Shown in pieces: positions 46,001 through 53,600 of a stretch of 64,000 bases of DNA. A program made the position numbers and the translations under genes. The notes beneath the pieces are model-generated. The model was not told the DNA's origin. It searched no databases and saw only the letters and a program-made list of their open reading frames with translations. The stretch's first letter is position 1. The number at the start of each line of letters is the position of its first letter. Source of the stretch: Proteus columbae (lineage in GTDB: Bacteria; Pseudomonadota; Gammaproteobacteria; Enterobacterales; Enterobacteriaceae); NCBI RefSeq assembly GCF_009914335.1, contig NZ_CP043925.1, positions 3,534,001 through 3,598,000 of the forward strand. The letters run 5' to 3'.

Positions 46001-46950
46001 CGAATAATCTTATTTAAGAACAACATATCTTTTGAAGATAATTCATTATTCTCTTTAAGTATATTAAATAATAGTGATATGTCTTCTTCTGGAACAGAAT
46101 AATATTCTGATAGTAATTTTAAATTATTTCTTAAACTAATTTCCTTATTGCCAAAATTTTTCTCTATTAGTTCATCAATATTATCATCAGAGATTACCTC
46201 TGTTAAAATAGCATATAATTCAGGAGAAATAGATGAGCTAATCGTTGAGATCCATTCTGTATCTAAAATATCCAGATGATCTTTAGCTTTTACCAATTTA
46301 TCAACCAAGCCATCACGTAATAATAATGTTTGTCGAATAGTTTCATAAGGTCGATGATAAGGATTTTCGCCCATTACGCGGTTTGTTGCTAGCTCTTGAA
46401 ATAGATCTTTACCACTACCTAATTTACTTTGCAATGCTGTGGTTATAATTTGATTTGATAAAGAGAGGGTAGAAACTTCTTTATCCATATTATCTTGAGA
46501 TAACACTAATTGCGCTAAATCAGGGCGACGTTTATCCAAGTGATAAATTGAATTTTCTGCATCTAAGGCTTTTGCTTCACGATAAAGTTCAGTTAAGTAA
46601 CCTGCGGGTGAAAACATCGATGCCACAGATTTACTATCGACAAATAGATCCCCTTTTTCAGGGATCCAATCACCTAATGCTCGGCTTTGTACTGATTGTT
46701 GTTGAACACCTAACGCCACGGCATTTTGCACTTGTGGGTTATTACGTGCTAAATGATGAGCTTCATTAAGCTTATTAATTTTTGCGGCTTCTTGGGCTTC
46801 TTTATATAATGTTTTTGCTTCATGCCAACTAAGTTTCTCTTCACTCAGCGCGTGAATTTCATGAAGTGATAAGGGAGCTAGATCATTTAACGTGATATTT
46901 TCTACTGCATCAGAATTCATTTTCGTTAAAAGTGTATTAATGTTTTTCAT
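40093..46950 (-). CDS. TcA toxin component (TcdA/TcaAB-like pore-forming subunit)
   Basis: A 2285-residue single-chain A subunit. Residues about 1-180 carry the VRP1/SpvA-like region (SMFSPAGYLTELYREAKAL; DKRRPDLAQLVLS). The centre is the divergent alpha-helical shell and receptor-binding part. From about residue 1520 on (ALYFWELFYYTPMMLANVML; WLRYVFNPNGY) the sequence is conserved. A long Gln-rich helical stretch near 1960-2060 forms the translocation channel, and the C-terminal TcB-binding domain ends LSDIILHINYTIR. In Tc toxins five copies form the syringe-like channel. It is the first gene of the operon; AGGAAAA precedes the ATG. In some Yersinia this subunit is split into several chains. 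Confidence 0.93.
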   Translation of the reverse strand: MKNINTLLTKMNSDAVENITLNDLAPLSLHEIHALSEEKLSWHEAKTLYKEAQEAAKINKLNEAHHLARNNPQVQNAVALGVQQQSVQSRALGDWIPEKGDLFVDSKSVASMFSPAGYLTELYREAKALDAENSIYHLDKRRPDLAQLVLSQDNMDKEVSTLSLSNQIITTALQSKLGSGKDLFQELATNRVMGENPYHRPYETIRQTLLLRDGLVDKLVKAKDHLDILDTEWISTISSSISPELYAILTEVISDDNIDELIEKNFGNKEISLRNNLKLLSEYYSVPEEDISLLFNILKENNELSSKDMLFLNKIIRLHKATGISFDNLIILIKTKNNDNNIDSEVIRSILHVQYIMEKYNINVEQSIVLNSANINQYTLNNSSSLFDVLFNSPPLGENKFIADNKALDFNSSSPDDIMRINTLKRAFHVDDIGIVAMWKLAFGKPTEFTCSIENISLLYRVYLLATVHDLDIYSLSLLLDMLPEPFNKPINKQSLSDDAGNLIYTIDNYCKFIKEYKLNISELYLMTAKQYDLTYTEKMENLFNELMNFNVDEFTERAIIPCYLPILSYHLSFPSLSVANAVWKYLDSNGTLNLSIDDFRDLVRQDDKTLEDKNKLVTYIQMLCQIISIFTKLGLNENEIYILGEKRLLNYESVLPNIESIKDISEFHRFYLDKINNKDELINLFRGYGKVSILSKAYGVSDEVIEQIISLLKLGDEIKFDNIKEISSYIDMVKTFNITPNNFSLLTQLKFSTSENKEKDYLNWGRISKVLQSGLNTQQVILLKDKMDEKDSVVLSAFYIHQFSELNLLNSDDIYNYLLIDNKVSSEIKTTKIEQAIASIQLYINEFLALNEKNINTPVASRQFFRDWDKYNKRYSTWSGISLLAYYPENYVDPTVRIGQTKMMDTLLQTISQNSINSDTIDDAFKTYLTSFEQIANLEVISGYHDGVTLKEGYTYFIGCNASEKASYYWRSADHSKIKKGVMAANAWTEWTKIENGANPYNNLIRPVIFNNRLYVAWIEQKEIKNKESENKEKSTSTPLSKQTSYSLNLSHIRYDGTWSTSVNFQLPDNIMDNKKGNFHLSYDQELDKLYFLTYIISDSYKDENKECQVYSINNEMVLSNISDLNSKDAKNIYINVKSEFDIAGEELTKNINNSFVLRGELAYSISNDPIDDIKTTDSKNVSLSGSLINAVNIESNNKTLSCYLSAFINCNIDYGYFAPEPIKDIFKGLLKDGAELEDIVYTSGSVGKLITLFFNGKTDYSYYLGFDIKTNTIYFFIYDNTNSTVIKGSDINHGGDYDVELSFFTKQSNDLLSYTSKNNVAFTLSNELGDFSLQSFLNKETPRFLFYVSRKETSQLFMGIYGKEVSIPLTISKLNKATYSNDEVVNDIKITLSSSPDQKVTYSLEQWSNANTSLIEGSNSFNSKNKALKLDVPMSEFNDKGEFILTANVTAVNKSKKIISESQCYFKVRELEHINESIISLKINKKHAQYISMTVENEPVLVRLNTLFARQLVKRANNVIDAILTLSSQRLPEPALEKGADVPMDFNGANALYFWELFYYTPMMLANVMLEGQNYDEASRWLRYVFNPNGYIDSDTHSYRVWNSQPLLANTAWEKDQLDSTDPDAVAQTDPMHYKLATFMKCLDIFVARGDSAYRLLERDTLNEAKMWYMQALKLLGDETELLGNNVWSAPKLTEAASKTEQPTRAINEESEEATSPRTANSLISLFLPQINEKLAQYHNTLKARLFNLRHNLSIDGQPLSLPMYATPVDPKMLQNIAVNQSQENGVLPKVMVPVQRFPAILTSAKSAVNQLMQFGNSLFSITERQDAQALAELFATQGSEIILQNIKYQQKTLEEFEYSKKALQDLRLGSKKRFDYYSKLYNQNISTAEQQAMDLYLSSSVLNTASQGLNMAAAAADLIPNIYGMAVGGSRLGAIFNATSIGLQLSGSATRISADRLSQSEAYRRRRQEWGSLRDSAQSELNQFDAQLAALAVRQQAMSLQLDSVKLQQQQTQEHLTFLQNKFTNKALYNWLRGKLMAIYKPFYDLTVSRCRMAEWAYQYDLGETQTFIRPGAWQGNYSGLMAGESLMHNLTQMENSYLEKDKRALEITKIVSLADVYQGLGSNKFGFEQVAEVINKSKTQLGTAENGITLKNGQLQASIKLSDLAIDKDYPADLGQLRRVKQISVTLPALTGAYQNIRAVLSYGGSAVKPRGCSAIAISHGMNDSGQFQLNFNDDRYLPFEGLPVNDTSTLTLSFPDATDKQKEMLLTLSDIILHINYTIR

Positions 46951-47375
46951 TAAATATTTTCCTAATATAAGTTAATTTAAAATTCAGAGAATGAAATGTC
47001 GTTTCATCTCGAAAATTAAAATATCAAGAAAATAAAAATTGAAAATTGAATTTTTTATAATCTGTTATTGAGTTTTTTTATTCTTTGTCGGCTAAATGCG
47101 ATTCTAAGTAAGAAAAAAAAAACAAGAAAAGAGATGTAAATAACAAACAAAATATGGCAGCATAATACAATCAATCATTTGATTTTATTTTTATCAAAAA
47201 CATTCTGATTTATTATCAATTTTAGTCGGTAATATTATTCTTTAAATTATTCGTTGTGCTTTTTTTTATTTTTAGTCGCGCCAAAATGATTATTGATAAA
47301 TATCAATATAAAAATTTCATTCAAGAGGATTATTCATTTTAAATATATATACAAATAAATATGGAGAACGTCTGC
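46951..47375. promoter_or_regulatory. Divergent control region between TcA and the LysR gene, 425 bp
   Basis: Very AT-rich, with long T and A runs. A dyad TATTGATA-AA-TATCAATA is at 47291-47308, about 70 bp before the LysR start, where an autoregulatory site is expected. No clear sigma-70 promoter stands out. AT-rich DNA of this kind is a typical H-NS target. Confidence 0.55.
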
Positions 47376-48248
47376 ATGTTTTTCTCACGAAAAATAAATC
47401 AGTTCTTTGCCGTTGCGACTTGTCAAAGCCTAGTAAAAGCAGCGGAAAAAATCAATGTTACCCCATCCGCACTACGCCACGGTATTAATGAACTCGAAAA
47501 CCAAATTGGTAAGTCTCTAATTAAACGCTCCAAAAGTGGAATGGATCTTACCCCTGCGGGAAAAACACTTTATGAACGTTTATATCCCTATTATGAAAAA
47601 ATTAGAAAAATTGAAAATCAGATAATGAATCCCAATGAGGATAAAACCTCGCTCTCCATTAAATTAGATGGTCTTTATTACCCTGATCTAAAAACAAAAC
47701 TGTTGGAGATCCGCCAAAAAAACAGTCAATATAGCCTATCTTTAGAAGATGGTTATATTGATGATATTAAAGAGGAACTTTTTGATAAAGAGTTTGATCT
47801 TGTGATTTCATCACTCGAGTTTGACTATCCACAAAAAAATATCAATGCAATTAATTTATGCACACAAAAAGTCGGATTATTGGTGAGCAAAAAACTCTTT
47901 GAACAATATCCCAATACCAAAACATTTTTTGCCAAAGAAACCTTAATACAAAGAAGCAGTACTTTGCAAAACCCCATATTTTCAACGATTTTAGATAAGC
48001 TAAAAAATCAAGGTTATCAATACCATACTTTAGGTTTAACAGAAATGGCGGATGTTTTGCATTGCGTTGATGAGGGAGCGGGTTACTGCTTTATGCCTGA
48101 AAATATTCATTATATTTCAACCATTACAAACGATGAAGTGCAGTTTATTCGTTCTCCTTTTCCTTTTGATATTTTCTTACATCAAAAAGTCTATTTTAAA
48201 AAAGAGAATAATAAGAAATTAGCCGATATCGCAATGACACTACGTTAA
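47376..48248 (+). CDS. LysR-type regulator, divergent from the Tc operon
   Basis: A 290-residue LysR protein with the N-terminal winged helix (FFAVATCQSLVKAAEKINVT, then PSALRHGINELENQIG) and a periplasmic-binding-like ligand domain. The start at 47376 is preferred because GGAGA lies eight bases upstream; an ATG five codons earlier (47361) contains that ribosome site. The Yersinia tc island is activated by a LysR-type protein (TcaR2, from memory), and this gene occupies the matching divergent position, so it is the likely regulator of toxin and lysis genes. Its stop is 4 bp from the convergent recX stop. Confidence 0.88.
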   Translation: MFFSRKINQFFAVATCQSLVKAAEKINVTPSALRHGINELENQIGKSLIKRSKSGMDLTPAGKTLYERLYPYYEKIRKIENQIMNPNEDKTSLSIKLDGLYYPDLKTKLLEIRQKNSQYSLSLEDGYIDDIKEELFDKEFDLVISSLEFDYPQKNINAINLCTQKVGLLVSKKLFEQYPNTKTFFAKETLIQRSSTLQNPIFSTILDKLKNQGYQYHTLGLTEMADVLHCVDEGAGYCFMPENIHYISTITNDEVQFIRSPFPFDIFLHQKVYFKKENNKKLADIAMTLR

Positions 48249-48252
48249 TGAC

Positions 48253-48714
48253 TTAAAACAGCGCATTAATCGTGTCAGAGGTAAACCCTCGGTATTGTAG
48301 ATAACGAATATGTTTCGCTTTCTCTTTAAAATCTTTGGGTTTACCACCACCAAATTTTTTTTCATGAACCTCTTGGCAAAGGGTGTACCAGTCAGTTTCA
48401 TCTTCTTCAAAGAGACGTTCAATAATTTCACCAGGGAAACCTTTTGCTCTCAATTCTTGACGAATACGCAAAGGACCATAAGATTTATTTAAATAACTGC
48501 GAAAGAAAGCATAAACAGTACGGTTATCATCAAGATAATGATTTTCTAATAAATGTTCCATCACTTGAGGTAAGCATGTTTCATCAGTGACAGTTTGTGC
48601 TTCTCGATCGCTTTCTCTTATTCTTCGTGCTAGGCGACGTTGTAGCTCTACTGTGCCGTAATCACGGCGAGAAAGCATAAAAATAGCGTACTGATAAAGC
48701 TCTTGATAGGTCAT
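48253..48714 (-). CDS. recX: RecX-family recombination regulator
   Basis: A 153-residue protein. YGPLRIRQELRAKGFPGEIIERLF and HYLDDNRTVYAFFRSYLNKS match the tandem three-helix repeats of RecX, which binds and inhibits RecA filaments. IRYLQYRGFTSDTINALF is the conserved C-terminal repeat. In most enterobacteria recX follows recA, but no recA is in this window. It is flanked by a LysR gene and an outer-membrane operon, so it is separated from recA here or is a second copy. Ribosome site AAGGAT. Confidence 0.85.
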   Translation of the reverse strand: MTYQELYQYAIFMLSRRDYGTVELQRRLARRIRESDREAQTVTDETCLPQVMEHLLENHYLDDNRTVYAFFRSYLNKSYGPLRIRQELRAKGFPGEIIERLFEEDETDWYTLCQEVHEKKFGGGKPKDFKEKAKHIRYLQYRGFTSDTINALF

Positions 48715-49075
48715 ATTTATCCTTTATAAAAATAATCCATGCTAGATAATTATTATCATAACGGTTTATCACACAAATATCTTATTTCGATGTTTATTTA
48801 TTCAATAAAAAGAAAAATAACAAAATAAGAATACTTAAAAGAAACGTTATCATTCTTCTTTATAAAAATATCTTCTACTTTTATTAAGATTAACTTAGAA
48901 AATATCACGTTTTTTCCTTAATAAACCCTTAATAATCCTATGATAACGCTAAATATAAGCATCTCTTACTGTATATCGCACTTATAGCTGGTGACCATTA
49001 ATAAGAAAAAGATTAAAATTTCTGGCTATTCTTTTACTTACTACTTTCTTTTTAAACATTTTCTGTGGGTTATGT
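48715..49075. other. Intergenic region between recX and an outer-membrane operon, 361 bp
   Basis: AT-rich divergent promoter region for recX and the operon starting at 49076. No open frame, dyad of note or recognised operator was found. Confidence 0.5.
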
Positions 49076-50071
49076 ATGAACTTTTCCAATTTAAATAAGG
49101 TGGTGTTAACTGCCTCTCTTCTTGCTACTGGCTTTTCTTATGCTGATAGCGATCGCCCACTGCTCTCTTTAAGTGTGAGCCAATCCGGTGGTACTGCCTT
49201 AAATAGCGAAGGTTCGTTAGATACTCGTACTCCAGCCAGCCAATCTCGCGTTTTACCTATTTGGGGTGATGAAGCCCGCGCCCGTGGTTATGATATTCCT
49301 GAACCATTTGGGATTGGTTATAACTACATGAATCTACGCCAAGACGTTATTGTCGATAAAATTGCGTTTGGTTCTGATAAAGCTTTAGGACAAAATATTC
49401 TCTCTATTGTCGGCGTTGATGTTGGGCATACTCGTAGTAGTAATGAATCTCACATGCTGAAACTTGATACTTGGGTTTTCCCATTTATGAACGTTTACGG
49501 TATTTATGGGAAAACAAAAGGTTCTTCTCATGCTCAACTCAATGCGGTGACTTTAGGTGGGCAAGAAATTGCTAATGATTTACCTTTTGATTTAAATTAT
49601 GAAGGTAAATCCTTTGGTGGTGGCTTTACTTTAGCGGGTGGCTATAACCAATTTTTTGGTACTTTTGATTTAAACTATACCAAGACTAACCTTGATATTT
49701 TAGATGGTGATATTAAAGCATTAGTGATTACACCTCGTGTGGGTTATGAGTTTATCTTTTCACCACTGATCTCTGGACAAGGTAATACCAAACTCCAAGT
49801 GTGGACAGGTGCCATGTACCAAGATATTACCCAACGTTTTAAAGGTGACGTTAGCAGACTAAATTTACCTGATGAACTTGATGGCATGATGAACATACTG
49901 CCTCCATCAATGATGGGTAATATCAAATTCGATGTTGAACAGCATCTTGCTCATAAATGGAACCAAACTTTAGGTGCACGTTTAGAATTAACGCGTAATT
50001 TTAATGTAATAACTGAATTTGGTTTTAATAACCGTAATAGCTTCCTTGTTTCTGGTGAGTTCCGTTTTTAA
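49076..50071 (+). CDS. Outer-membrane beta-barrel protein, function unknown
   Basis: A 331-residue protein with a signal peptide (MNFSNLNKVVLTASLLATGFSYA) and alternating hydrophobic/polar strands, ending in Phe (SFLVSGEFRF), the usual BAM recognition end of an outer-membrane barrel. GIGYNYMNLRQDVIVDKIAFG near residue 80 and two strands with FGFNNR/EFGFNNRNSF support a barrel. I do not recognise the family. First gene of a three-gene operon; its stop overlaps the next start by one base (TAATG). Confidence 0.7.
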   Translation: MNFSNLNKVVLTASLLATGFSYADSDRPLLSLSVSQSGGTALNSEGSLDTRTPASQSRVLPIWGDEARARGYDIPEPFGIGYNYMNLRQDVIVDKIAFGSDKALGQNILSIVGVDVGHTRSSNESHMLKLDTWVFPFMNVYGIYGKTKGSSHAQLNAVTLGGQEIANDLPFDLNYEGKSFGGGFTLAGGYNQFFGTFDLNYTKTNLDILDGDIKALVITPRVGYEFIFSPLISGQGNTKLQVWTGAMYQDITQRFKGDVSRLNLPDELDGMMNILPPSMMGNIKFDVEQHLAHKWNQTLGARLELTRNFNVITEFGFNNRNSFLVSGEFRF

Positions 50072-51213
50072 TGGTTAAATACCCTTTTATTTTGGGGCTG
50101 GCATTTGCCAGCCTCTTTATTTCACACACAGCACAAGCACAACTCTTTCCAGATAGACAACAAATAGACCAATGGTTAGTTGGCTTAGGGGGAGAAAATA
50201 GTTTCGACCGCAGTAAAACCATTGATTGGGGAGTTTTGCCTGGACCTTTCTATACGCCAGAATTAGAGTTTGGTGTAGGTATTGCGCTTGTTGGTCTTTA
50301 TCAAGCAGATAGTCGCCCTGATAGCAAAATCTCGTCACTCTCTTTGAGTGGCTTTGGTTCATCAACGGGTGCTTTTGGAATGACCTTTAGCAACTACACT
50401 TATCTCGCGGATGATACTTGGCGATTTTATCTCACTGGCTCGTTAAACAATGTGCCAACCAATTATTGGGGAGAGGGTTATCATGAAGGTCGTGTAAAAG
50501 ATCATTTTGGTGAATACCGTTCTCAAGAATTGCACTTAACACCGACTTTATTGCGCCAAATCGCCCAAAACACCTATATCGGATTAGGGTGGGACTATTC
50601 AAATTTACAAGCCGCAGCCCCAGACGCCCCCTTTAAAGCGTATATGGATAAACGCGATTTACCTTTGCGCTCCACAAGCTCTGGGTTAAGTCTCCGCTTT
50701 ACTTACGACAGCCGTGATTTTTTACCTAATGCGAGTCAAGGGCAGGCATTTGATATTAGTTATACTCACTATTCTCCTGATACAGGCAGTAATAACCGCT
50801 TTAATGCGACACAGATGCAATATAACTACTATTATCCTTTAAGTGACAGTGCGGTTTTAGCTTTTGATAATTATGCCCGCTTCACATCAGGCGATGTGCC
50901 TTGGAGCCAACTTTCTAAGTTAAGTAATGGGCACCAGATGCGCGGTTATTACGAAGGGCGATATCAAGATAATCACGTCTTTTCTACGCAATTAGAATAC
51001 CGCCAAAAACTCGATTGGCGCCATGGCATCGCACTTTGGATTGGCGGTGGTACGTTAAGCGATCAAGCCCGTGATTTAGGTCAAGGTCACTGGCTACCTA
51101 GTGTTGGTGTGGGTTATCGATTTGAATTTAAGCCTCGCATGAATGTGCGTCTCGATTTTGGTATAGGTAAAGAAAGTACAGGATTCTATTTTCAAGTAGG
51201 TGAAGCATTTTGA
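50071..51213 (+). CDS. Omp85/BamA-type surface-antigen barrel without POTRA domains
   Basis: A 380-residue protein with a signal peptide cut after AQA (residue about 23) and a beta-barrel of the bacterial surface antigen (D15/Omp85) type: RFTYDSRDFLPNASQGQAFD resembles the TYDTRDNPFNPxxG motif, and the end is RLDFGIGKESTGFYFQVGEAF, like the BamA/TamA terminal strands. There is no room for POTRA domains (barrel only, about 350 aa). The protein is therefore unlikely to be a general assembly factor; a passenger or lipid-handling role is open. Coupled to its neighbours by 1-3 bp overlaps. Confidence 0.78.
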   Translation: MVKYPFILGLAFASLFISHTAQAQLFPDRQQIDQWLVGLGGENSFDRSKTIDWGVLPGPFYTPELEFGVGIALVGLYQADSRPDSKISSLSLSGFGSSTGAFGMTFSNYTYLADDTWRFYLTGSLNNVPTNYWGEGYHEGRVKDHFGEYRSQELHLTPTLLRQIAQNTYIGLGWDYSNLQAAAPDAPFKAYMDKRDLPLRSTSSGLSLRFTYDSRDFLPNASQGQAFDISYTHYSPDTGSNNRFNATQMQYNYYYPLSDSAVLAFDNYARFTSGDVPWSQLSKLSNGHQMRGYYEGRYQDNHVFSTQLEYRQKLDWRHGIALWIGGGTLSDQARDLGQGHWLPSVGVGYRFEFKPRMNVRLDFGIGKESTGFYFQVGEAF

Positions 51214-52367
51214 TGTTCAAGCGTTTTCTTTTTATTAACACCATTGCCTTCTTCTTATTTATTGCAGGTTGCACTCAAGTCACACCTGTTAATCCCATTC
51301 ATGCTAATCTTGAAAGTGTCACTCATGAAGAAGCGTCACAAGCTTGGCAAACACCACCTCCTCTTACCGCGCCTAATGGATTAAGACCTTGCTGTGCTTT
51401 TGGCTATGACTTAAAAGTCAAAGCGCTCGAAATTCCTATCCCGTTTTATCGTATTGATAATGTTGTTGAAGCCTCTGCATTGGGCAATCATCGCTATAAC
51501 GACAGTTTTTGGCTCGGCACCGCGGCAGTATTAGGAATTGGCAGCGAAAAATCGGGTTTAATTTACTCTCATAAAGGTGGGTTTCTTGATATTGCCCATA
51601 TTCGTGACACCGCAGATTATACTTATTATCTCTTTAGTCATATCTATCCAAAATTAGGGCAAGAGTGGACGTTAACGCTAAGTAATGAGTTGGCACAACG
51701 TAAAATACACTTTAACGCCTTTACGCCGCCTAAAAATGAAGCAGAGCGTTATACCTTAAGTGCCTATCTTGCTACTCGATTAGGTTATCGCCTTGCAATA
51801 TGGCATGAGATTGCACAGTGGTATGGTTTACGTTCGGTGCCCGGATTTCCAGAAGGAATATCCGCATTTTCACCCGAAGATCTCTATTCTAACTTGATTG
51901 GCGCTCGCCTTTCGCTCACCTTGATCCTTAATGGTCACGCCACCAGCCTTGAGCAATATAATCAATCGATGCAAGGTATTATTCCTTCTGCGCTTTATCA
52001 ATTAGAGGCTCAACCTCGTCAATTAACTCAGCAATGGTTTGATGTGATTGATGGGCAATGGTGGGATAGTCAGCAACGTGTACCTGATAAGTTTTTAGTT
52101 TTAATGCGCGATTATCACATTTCTGATAAACGCTATCCGGTCTTACCTTTTGAGGAAATGGCGTCACCTCATTACCTCACATTACCTAGTGCTTATTCCG
52201 GTTACATTCTAGAACAATTAGCAGAATTTCAGCTTTGGCCAACAAATCAAATGGAAGATTTACCTCGACCAAAAACCTATTGGCGTGAAGCGGATTTTAC
52301 TGATTTAACAGAAAAAGCGCGCGAAATTGATAATAAAACTAGACCAAAAACAACAAAAATTGACTAA
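51213..52367 (+). CDS. DUF4056-type lipoprotein
   Basis: A 384-residue lipoprotein with lipobox FIAGC (Cys about residue 20). The body has GTAAVLGIGSEKSGLIYSHKGGFLDIAHIRDTADY and WHEIAQWYGL. The latter HEIxxWYG with H...E looks like a metal site in a protease-like setting, but no activity is known to me. I assign it to DUF4056 from memory of the conserved AHIRD and WHExxQWYG segments. The start at 51213 overlaps the upstream stop (TGATG); the TTG at 51210 is not needed. Third gene of the outer-membrane operon. Confidence 0.75.
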   Translation: MFKRFLFINTIAFFLFIAGCTQVTPVNPIHANLESVTHEEASQAWQTPPPLTAPNGLRPCCAFGYDLKVKALEIPIPFYRIDNVVEASALGNHRYNDSFWLGTAAVLGIGSEKSGLIYSHKGGFLDIAHIRDTADYTYYLFSHIYPKLGQEWTLTLSNELAQRKIHFNAFTPPKNEAERYTLSAYLATRLGYRLAIWHEIAQWYGLRSVPGFPEGISAFSPEDLYSNLIGARLSLTLILNGHATSLEQYNQSMQGIIPSALYQLEAQPRQLTQQWFDVIDGQWWDSQQRVPDKFLVLMRDYHISDKRYPVLPFEEMASPHYLTLPSAYSGYILEQLAEFQLWPTNQMEDLPRPKTYWREADFTDLTEKAREIDNKTRPKTTKID

Positions 52368-52642
52368 ATAACAAACAAAATTGACACATTAAAAACCCTT
52401 AATTTTGCTAAATTTGGGTTAAGTCGCACCTTTTTATATAAGATAAATTAAAGTTTTCGCAAAAAAAGCACTTTTTGTTAAAGGAAAAAATCGATTATAA
52501 AACGAGGCTTTCCAGTAAATCTTATACATTTATTTAACAAATCACTCGTAGTTATCCTAATGTGAGGCGATATTTTGTAGCTATGAAAAAAGTAATTTGT
52601 TAGTATTCGTTCGATTTTTATCCAGTTAAACGAGGAGAAGCA

Positions 52643-53437
52643 ATGCCCTCTCAATTGATGAGGACAAGTGCCGTCTTCGCTTTCTTGATTTCACTACTCT
52701 TTACTGGTGTAAGCTTTGCTTCAACCAGTACCGGCAGTTCCCAAATGCTGCAGGCGTATTCTTTCAAAAGCACGTCAACACCGTTGCCAGATTTGAAAAA
52801 ATACCCATCGGGAACGCAGCGTAAGAAAGCGTTTTTAAATGTCATAGTTCCTATTATTGACAATGTTAATAATAAGATTTTGAGAGATCGTGAGTGGTTA
52901 CTCGCTCAACGTAAAGCCCAGCACTGGGGCAGCGCAGAGTTAAAAAAACTGCGTGAGATCTGTCAATACTATGGCGTTACATGTACCAGCCCCAAAAAAG
53001 TAAATTGGGATTCGTTATTGACTCGCGTTGACATTATTCCGACACACTTTGTCGCAACGCAAGCCGCTACAGAATCAGGTTGGGGCACATCGAAGTTGGC
53101 ACAGCAAAACAATAACTTATTCGGTATGCGATGTGGGAGTCAGTCTTGCAATAATGTACCAGGGAAAACCAAAGGCTATGCAGCCTACCCTGATATTGAA
53201 GGCTCTGTGATTGCTTATATGCGTAATCTCAATACGCACCGCGCCTACAATTCATTGCGCTCCTCAAGAGCACAGCAAAGAATGACGCAACAGCAACTCG
53301 ACTCTCGCCAGTTAATCACTGACTTGAAAGGTTACTCAGAAATGGGCTCAAGTTACAACGATTATCTGACCGAAATGTTCGACTCAAATAAAAAACTGAT
53401 CACCCAAGTTCAGTTGCAGTCGAAACAAGAAAGTTAG
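52643..53437 (+). CDS. bax: Bax-like N-acetylglucosaminidase
   Basis: A 264-residue protein with a signal peptide (residues about 1-27), a linker, PDLKKYPSGTQRKKAFLNVIVPI (seen in E. coli Bax) and a C-terminal glucosaminidase domain with the catalytic Glu in AATESGWGTSKLAQQNNNLFG. It would cut glycan strands of peptidoglycan in the periplasm. GAGGAGAAGCA precedes the ATG. It precedes a peptidoglycan O-acetylation operon but ends in its own strong terminator. Confidence 0.85.
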   Translation: MPSQLMRTSAVFAFLISLLFTGVSFASTSTGSSQMLQAYSFKSTSTPLPDLKKYPSGTQRKKAFLNVIVPIIDNVNNKILRDREWLLAQRKAQHWGSAELKKLREICQYYGVTCTSPKKVNWDSLLTRVDIIPTHFVATQAATESGWGTSKLAQQNNNLFGMRCGSQSCNNVPGKTKGYAAYPDIEGSVIAYMRNLNTHRAYNSLRSSRAQQRMTQQQLDSRQLITDLKGYSEMGSSYNDYLTEMFDSNKKLITQVQLQSKQES

Positions 53438-53461
53438 GCCTTAGCAGGCTTTCATTGTGTA

Positions 53462-53500
53462 AAAAGCCACTTTTCTTTCTAGAGAAAAGTGGCTTTTATT
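53462..53500 (+). terminator. Terminator of bax
   Basis: The perfect stem AAAAGCCACTTTTC / GAAAAGTGGCTTTT (53462-53497) with an 8-nt loop and a T-rich tail. Confidence 0.85.
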
Positions 53501-53600
53501 TATCACAAGACAATCTTTTGATTGAAAGCCGGCTTAGAATTCATAATATATGTGGTAATACGTTTGGTATGACTTTTAAATCACACCCTTAGAGCCATTT

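Noticed and set aside
31119..48248. Island borders with direct repeats, insertion sequences or tRNA
   Set aside because: No transposase, tRNA end or obvious flanking direct repeat was seen on either side of the Tc operon, so the mechanism of acquisition cannot be stated.
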